A DNA stretch of 64,000 nucleotides from Halopseudomonas laoshanensis (GTDB taxonomy: Bacteria > Pseudomonadota > Gammaproteobacteria > Pseudomonadales > Pseudomonadaceae), in the NCBI RefSeq assembly GCF_008365385.1, contig NZ_QOVF01000002.1, forward strand, positions 310,001 to 374,000, written 5' to 3'. Position 1 is the first letter of the stretch. Every line of letters starts with the position of its first letter. The notes under the pieces are model-generated. The model was not told the DNA's origin and searched no databases. It worked only from the letters and a program-made list of their open reading frames with translations. Of this stretch, positions 59,997 through 64,000 are shown in pieces. A program made the translations under genes and the position numbers.

Positions 59997-61451
59997 ATGC
60001 TGCGCCCCCTGTTTGTCGCCGTTTTACTGGCCGGTTTGTCCAGCCACGCCATGGCCAAGACCGATCTTCTCACCGTCTATCAGGAAGCACTGGCCAACAG
60101 CGCTGACCTGGCCGCCGCCGAAGCCGATGCGCTCGCCCGTCAGGAAGTTCTGCCCCAGACTCGCGCACTGCTGCTGCCCAATATCGGTCTGGGTGCTGGC
60201 ATGGCACGTGAAGAGATCGACGTGGATGGCGCCGGAAACGACACCTACACCACTGACTACTACCAGGCCAGCCTGACCCAGCCACTCTTTCGCGCCGACC
60301 GCTGGTTCAATTATCAGGCAGCCAAATCGCTGAGCAAGCAGGCGCAACTGGAGTTTTCCGCGACCCAGCAAGCGCTGATCCTGGAAGTGGCCGAAGCCTA
60401 TTTCAACGTATTGCGCGCGTCCGACAACCTGGCAACTGCGCGGGCCGAAGAAGATGCCTTCGAACGCCAACTGGATCAGGCACGTGAGCGCTTTGACGTA
60501 GGTCTTTCAGCACGCACCGATGTACTGGAAGCGTTGGCCGGTTATGACAGCGCGCGTGCGGCTCGGCTAACGGCCAAAACCAATCTGGATGTGAGTTACC
60601 AGGCGCTGACACGCCTGACCGATAGCGACTATCAAGAACTCATGGGCATGAGTCATGATTTGCCGATTCTGCCGCCAATGCCGAGCAATCTGCAGCAATG
60701 GGTGGATACTGCTGCAGCCCAGAACCTGAACCTGCAAGCCACGCGTTACGCCATCACCAGCGCGTCGGACACGCTGCGCAGCAGCCGTTCAGCTTATGCT
60801 CCTTCCGTTGATGCCTTCGTGCGTTACAACAACAGTGGTGGTGGCGCCGAATTTGGCAACCAGGGTGCCGTGGTTGGCGCCGGGCAACAGGGCAATGGCG
60901 ACACCGAACTCACCAGCTTTGGCGTCGAGCTGACCATGCCGCTGTACACTGGTGGTGCCACCAGTTCAGGTGTTCGCGAATCAGGTTACCGGCTAACCCA
61001 GGCTGAGCGAAACAGTGAAGCGCAACTACGGCGGGTGGTCGAAAGCACTCGCAACCTGTACCGCACCGTCACCTCGAGCGTGGAAGAAGTTGAAGCCCGC
61101 CGCCAAGCGATCATCTCCAGCAAGGCCGCCTTGGACGCCACCCAGACCGGCTACGAAGTAGGCACCCGAAATGTGGTCGATGTACTGGAGGCGCAGCGCA
61201 ACCTGTTCCGCGCAGTACGTGATTACAACACCGTGCGCTATAACTACATCATCGACAATCTAAGCCTCAAGCAGGCCGCTGGCACGCTGAGCCCGGAAGA
61301 CCTGGTTGATTTGTCACGCTGGCTGAACCCGGATTACGATCCGGATCGCGACTTCATACCGCCGTTTACTGAAGAGGAAGCGCAACGCATGTCCCTGGGT
61401 CGCCAATCAGCCCCCGGGCAGGACGAAACACGCATGCGCAGCTCATTCTAA
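59997..61451 (+). CDS. tolC: TolC family outer membrane efflux/secretion channel
   Basis: Outer-membrane channel that works with RND or type I inner-membrane pumps. The 484-residue product has a signal peptide (MLRPLFVAVLLAGLSSHAMA, cleavage after ~20) and the duplicated OEP repeat structure: DLLTVYQEALANSADLAAAEA, QALILEVAEAYFNVLRA, and in the second half RRVVESTRNLYRTV and YEVGTRNVVDVLEAQRNLF. The start is ATG 59997 with GAAGGA upstream, giving the signal peptide; the longer frame to 59949 has none. Thiamine-riboswitch thiC is divergent. No pump gene lies beside it here. Confidence 0.93.
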   Translation: MLRPLFVAVLLAGLSSHAMAKTDLLTVYQEALANSADLAAAEADALARQEVLPQTRALLLPNIGLGAGMAREEIDVDGAGNDTYTTDYYQASLTQPLFRADRWFNYQAAKSLSKQAQLEFSATQQALILEVAEAYFNVLRASDNLATARAEEDAFERQLDQARERFDVGLSARTDVLEALAGYDSARAARLTAKTNLDVSYQALTRLTDSDYQELMGMSHDLPILPPMPSNLQQWVDTAAAQNLNLQATRYAITSASDTLRSSRSAYAPSVDAFVRYNNSGGGAEFGNQGAVVGAGQQGNGDTELTSFGVELTMPLYTGGATSSGVRESGYRLTQAERNSEAQLRRVVESTRNLYRTVTSSVEEVEARRQAIISSKAALDATQTGYEVGTRNVVDVLEAQRNLFRAVRDYNTVRYNYIIDNLSLKQAAGTLSPEDLVDLSRWLNPDYDPDRDFIPPFTEEEAQRMSLGRQSAPGQDETRMRSSF

Positions 61452-61480
61452 GCCATTACGTGTGACGACTGCGCCAACCA

Positions 61481-61509
61481 GAACACCGGGCCATGCCCGG
61501 TGTTCTTTT
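61481..61509 (+). terminator. Intrinsic terminator of tolC
   Basis: GAACACCGGGC (61481-61491) and GCCCGGTGTTC (61495-61505) form an 11-bp perfect stem with a CAT loop, followed by TTTTA. It lies 29 bp after the tolC stop. Confidence 0.88.
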
Positions 61510-61573
61510 ATCTACAGGTTGATGTTTCTGGCATGGAGGGCTCCGGCAGGGAAGGCCCCGGCATAGTCAGCGG

Positions 61574-62833
61574 CTATTTAAGCTGCTGGGCGATGCCGTG
61601 CAGCAGACGCTCAAGCGCACCCTGATTGTCCTGCACCACCGTTTGCCCGGCAGCACCAGCGCGATGCGCTTCGGCGGGTTGCTCCAACCATTTGACGACC
61701 GCAGCAGCCAGGGTCTTGGCGTCGCGCACCTGACGCAGCGCACCAGCCCCTTCAAGCAGCTCACTGATCTCGGCGAAATTATAGCGGTGCGGGCCCGAGA
61801 TGATCGGCAATCCCAGCGCAGCCGGTTCAAGATAATTATGCCCGCCAGTGGCTACCAGGGAGCCGCCGACAAAAGCGACATCGGCACAGCTGTAGAGCAT
61901 CATCAACTCGCCCATGCTGTCGCCGAGAAAAACCTGGTCGGTGTGCGCAACAATCGCTCCTGAGCTACGGCGTACCAGAGGCATGCCCGCCGCTTCGACC
62001 AATTCAGCCGCGCTGTTGAAACGCTCTGGATGCCGCGGCACCAGGATCAACAGGGCCTCAGGCACAGAGACCAGCACCTGTTTATGCGCTGCAAGCACCT
62101 GTTCATCTTCGCCGGCATGGGTGCTGGCAGCGATCCAGACCGGTCGTTCGCCCCAACTGCTGCGTAACTGCGCTGCCTGCTCGCGAGCATGGGGGTCAGG
62201 CTGCAGATCAAACTTGATGCTGCCGGTGATCAGCATCGACTCTTCTTTGACCCCCAGACGCTTGAAACGCAACGCCTCTGCCTGCGTTTGTACTGCCACC
62301 CAGTCGAGTGCAGCAAACATCGGCTCGACCAGCCAACTGATGCGTCGGTAACCCCTGGCCGAGCGCTCCGAGAGCCTGGCATTGGCCAGCACCATCGGCA
62401 CACCTGCCGCTTTGGCTTCATGCACCAGGTTAGGCCAGAGTTCGGTTTCCATGATAATACCGATACGCGGCTGCAGGCGGTTGATAAAGCGCCGCTGCAA
62501 GCCAGGCAGGTCATAGGGCAGATAGACATGCCCGACCTTGTCATCAAACAGCTTGCGGATTTGCTCCGAACCTGTGGGTGTCATGCAGCTGATGGTAATC
62601 GGCAATTCCGGATAGCGCTGCATCAACTGGCGCACCAGCGGCGCCGAAGCGATCGCCTCGCCCACCGATACGGCATGAACCCAGATGCCACCCGGGCGCA
62701 GGTCACCGCCGAAAGCAAATCGTTCATGCCAACGCCGTGCATAGGCTGGCGCCTTGCGGGCACGATACAACAGACGCAACAACACCAGCGGCATGCACAG
62801 GATAAAAATGAGGCTGTAGAGCGTACGTGACAT
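61574..62833 (-). CDS. waaA: 3-deoxy-D-manno-octulosonic acid (KDO) transferase
   Basis: Inner-membrane glycosyltransferase that adds KDO to lipid A. The 419-residue product has an N-terminal membrane anchor (residues ~5-22), a GT30-type N-terminal domain (WVHAVSVGEAIASAPLV, TISCMTPTGSEQ, METELWPNL) and the C-terminal GT-B domain (GSIKFDLQPDP, VPRHPERF, FVGGSLVATGGHNYLEPAALGLPIISGPH). ATG 62833 has GAGGAGC upstream. It is divergent from the FAD oxidoreductase and ends 64 bp from the tolC terminator. Confidence 0.96.
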   Translation of the reverse strand: MSRTLYSLIFILCMPLVLLRLLYRARKAPAYARRWHERFAFGGDLRPGGIWVHAVSVGEAIASAPLVRQLMQRYPELPITISCMTPTGSEQIRKLFDDKVGHVYLPYDLPGLQRRFINRLQPRIGIIMETELWPNLVHEAKAAGVPMVLANARLSERSARGYRRISWLVEPMFAALDWVAVQTQAEALRFKRLGVKEESMLITGSIKFDLQPDPHAREQAAQLRSSWGERPVWIAASTHAGEDEQVLAAHKQVLVSVPEALLILVPRHPERFNSAAELVEAAGMPLVRRSSGAIVAHTDQVFLGDSMGELMMLYSCADVAFVGGSLVATGGHNYLEPAALGLPIISGPHRYNFAEISELLEGAGALRQVRDAKTLAAAVVKWLEQPAEAHRAGAAGQTVVQDNQGALERLLHGIAQQLK

Positions 62834-62898
62834 GAGAGCTCCTCGGGAAACGATCAACAACAGGACACCCCCTTTGGGTGCGACTCATAGTAGCAGAT

Positions 62899-62928
62899 GT
62901 GACCGCGAGCACCGGCAGTGTCTATACT
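62899..62928 (+). promoter_or_regulatory. Candidate promoter of the FAD-dependent oxidoreductase
   Basis: GTGACC (62899-62904) and TATACT (62923-62928) with an 18-bp spacer lie 31 bp upstream of the ATG. The -10 is good and the -35 fair. Confidence 0.45.
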
Positions 62929-62958
62929 AGGGCTCTTTCTGCAAAAGCATCGGAGCTT

Positions 62959-64000
62959 ATGAGCACAACTCTGGAAACCGATATCTGTATCCTCGGCGGC
63001 GGGATCGCCGGCCTGTGGCTCAATGCCCGCCTGCGCGGCATGGGCTACAGCACCCTGTTGGTCGAGCGCGGCGCGCTGGGCGGCGGCCAAAGTGGCAAGT
63101 CGCAGGGCATCATTCACGGCGGCACCAAGTATGCGCTGCACGGCAAGCTGACCCAGGCCGCGGAAGCGATTTCCGCTATGCCCGGCCGCTGGCGCGCTTG
63201 CCTGCAGGGCGAAGGCGAACTGGACCTGCGCGGCGCCCGCCTGTTATCCGAGCATCATTATCTCTGGTCGCCGGGCAGCCTGATCAGCAACCTCGCCGGC
63301 TTTTTCGCCAGCAAGGCGCTGCGTGGTCGGGTGGACGCGGTTAAGGGCAAGGACTTGCCTGAGGTCTTCGCCAACCCGGCTTTCAAGGGCAAGGTCTACC
63401 GCCTGGCCGAACTGGTTATGGATGTGCCTGATGTCGTCAGACGTCTCAGCGAGCTGGCGGGCGACAGTCTCATAGCGGACAGCGCTCCGCATGTCGAACG
63501 CCGCGAAGACGGCAGTATCGAATGTATTCGCCTCAATGGCAGGAGAATCAAAGCGCAGCGCTACATACTCACTGCGGGCGAAGGCAATGAAGGATTGTTA
63601 CAGGATTGGGGCGTTAGCCAACCCGCCATGCAGCGCCGCCCGTTGCAGATGGTGCTGGTCAAGGGCGCCAACTTGCCTTCCTTGTATGCGCACTGCCTCG
63701 GCAGCAGTCCCAAACCGCGCATGACCATCACTACTCACCCCTGCGCCGACGGTCAGTGGTGCTGGTACCTGGGCGGCGAATTGGCCGAACAGGGCGTCAA
63801 CCTCACTCCGGACGCGCTGGTGGCGCGTGCGCGTCAGGAGCTGAGCGAGTTGCTGCCCTGGGTCGATCTGCAGCATTGTCAGTGGACAACGCTGCCCGTG
63901 AATCGCGCAGAGCCTGCGCAAAGCGGCGCAGCCCGGCCGGATACCGCGTATCTGCAGGCGGTGCAGAACGTCCTGGTGACCTGGCCGACAAAACTGGCTT
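62959..64000 (+). CDS. FAD-dependent oxidoreductase (DAO/GlpD-like), cut by the window end
   Basis: The frame opens at ATG 62959 (CGGAG upstream) and remains open to the edge, giving 347 residues. It starts with a dinucleotide-binding motif (DICILGGGIAGLWLNARL), then SGKSQGIIHGGTKYALHG, an FAD-binding segment found in glycerol-3-phosphate dehydrogenase-like and DAO-type flavoproteins. The later part has YILTAGEGNEGLLQ, also typical. Substrate is not evident. Homologues sit beside waaA in other pseudomonads. The C-terminus lies outside. Confidence 0.82.
   Translation, partial: MSTTLETDICILGGGIAGLWLNARLRGMGYSTLLVERGALGGGQSGKSQGIIHGGTKYALHGKLTQAAEAISAMPGRWRACLQGEGELDLRGARLLSEHHYLWSPGSLISNLAGFFASKALRGRVDAVKGKDLPEVFANPAFKGKVYRLAELVMDVPDVVRRLSELAGDSLIADSAPHVERREDGSIECIRLNGRRIKAQRYILTAGEGNEGLLQDWGVSQPAMQRRPLQMVLVKGANLPSLYAHCLGSSPKPRMTITTHPCADGQWCWYLGGELAEQGVNLTPDALVARARQELSELLPWVDLQHCQWTTLPVNRAEPAQSGAARPDTAYLQAVQNVLVTWPTKLA

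Overview
The window is about 64 kb of densely packed chromosomal DNA from a gammaproteobacterium of the Pseudomonas group. This rests on long runs of gene order familiar from Pseudomonas: dusB-fis-purH-purD-retS; rpsF-rpsR-DUF2232-rplI-dnaB; hflX-hflK-hflC-yjeT-hisZ-purA; and orn-rsgA-motB-motA-HDOD protein-rhdA-psd ... fimX-serB-smp-parC-protease-parE-cpdA-yqiB-nudF-thiC-tolC-waaA. Three differences from P. aeruginosa stand out: retS lies directly beside ygiQ, dnaB is followed by ygiQ instead of alr, and elongation factor P is of the lysine type with epmA and epmB beside it. A smaller-genome relative such as the P. pertucinogena / Halopseudomonas lineage would fit, but that is inference, not shown.

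Layout. 1-9.0 kb (plus strand): end of a DUF3426 membrane protein, dusB-fis (tRNA dihydrouridine synthesis and nucleoid protein), purH-purD (purines), and retS (GacS-modulating hybrid histidine kinase). 9.0-15.3 kb (minus): a small ORF behind a perfect hairpin, a YgiQ radical SAM protein, dnaB, and the ribosomal cluster rplI/rpsR/rpsF with a DUF2232 membrane protein. 15.3-18.9 kb: repeat-rich spacer, rlmB, rnr. At 19.05 kb: tRNA-Leu(CAG) on the plus strand with a good promoter. 19.3-32.4 kb (minus): purA, hisZ, yjeT, hflC, hflK, hflX, hfq, miaA, mutL, amiB, tsaE, nnr, many with overlapping ends. 32.5-43.5 kb (mixed strands): queG, orn, rsgA, motBA, an HDOD-GAF protein, rhodanese rhdA, psd, then the epmA-efp-epmB group. 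43.6-50.7 kb: a probable PilZ-like protein, fimX, serB and a Smp/AhpA-family membrane protein. 50.7-59.8 kb (minus): parC, a retropepsin-like protease, parE, cpdA, yqiB, nudF, and thiC with a TPP riboswitch. 60-64 kb: tolC, waaA, and the first part of an FAD-dependent oxidoreductase that runs off the window.

How the genes work together. Most genes are core functions: translation and RNA maturation (DusB, MiaA, QueG, TsaE, RlmB, RsgA, EF-P with EpmA/EpmB, ribosomal proteins, RNase R, Orn, Hfq), DNA replication and repair (DnaB, MutL, ParC/ParE), purine, serine, thiamine and histidine metabolism, and envelope functions (Psd, WaaA, TolC, AmiB, HflKC). A signalling theme runs through the middle and left: RetS, MotAB, HDOD-GAF, PilZ-like protein, FimX, CpdA and Hfq all bear on c-di-GMP, cAMP and motility control.

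I saw no insertion sequence, prophage, CRISPR array, integrase or toxin-antitoxin pair, and no convincing wholly new system. The items most worth a second look are the small ORF with a sequestered ribosome-binding site after retS, the cyclase-like domain fused to the Smp protein, the degenerate ATP site in RetS, and the lysine-type EF-P module. Starts were chosen from the sequence (ribosome-binding site, overlap, signal peptide, family N-terminus); several genes use TTG.
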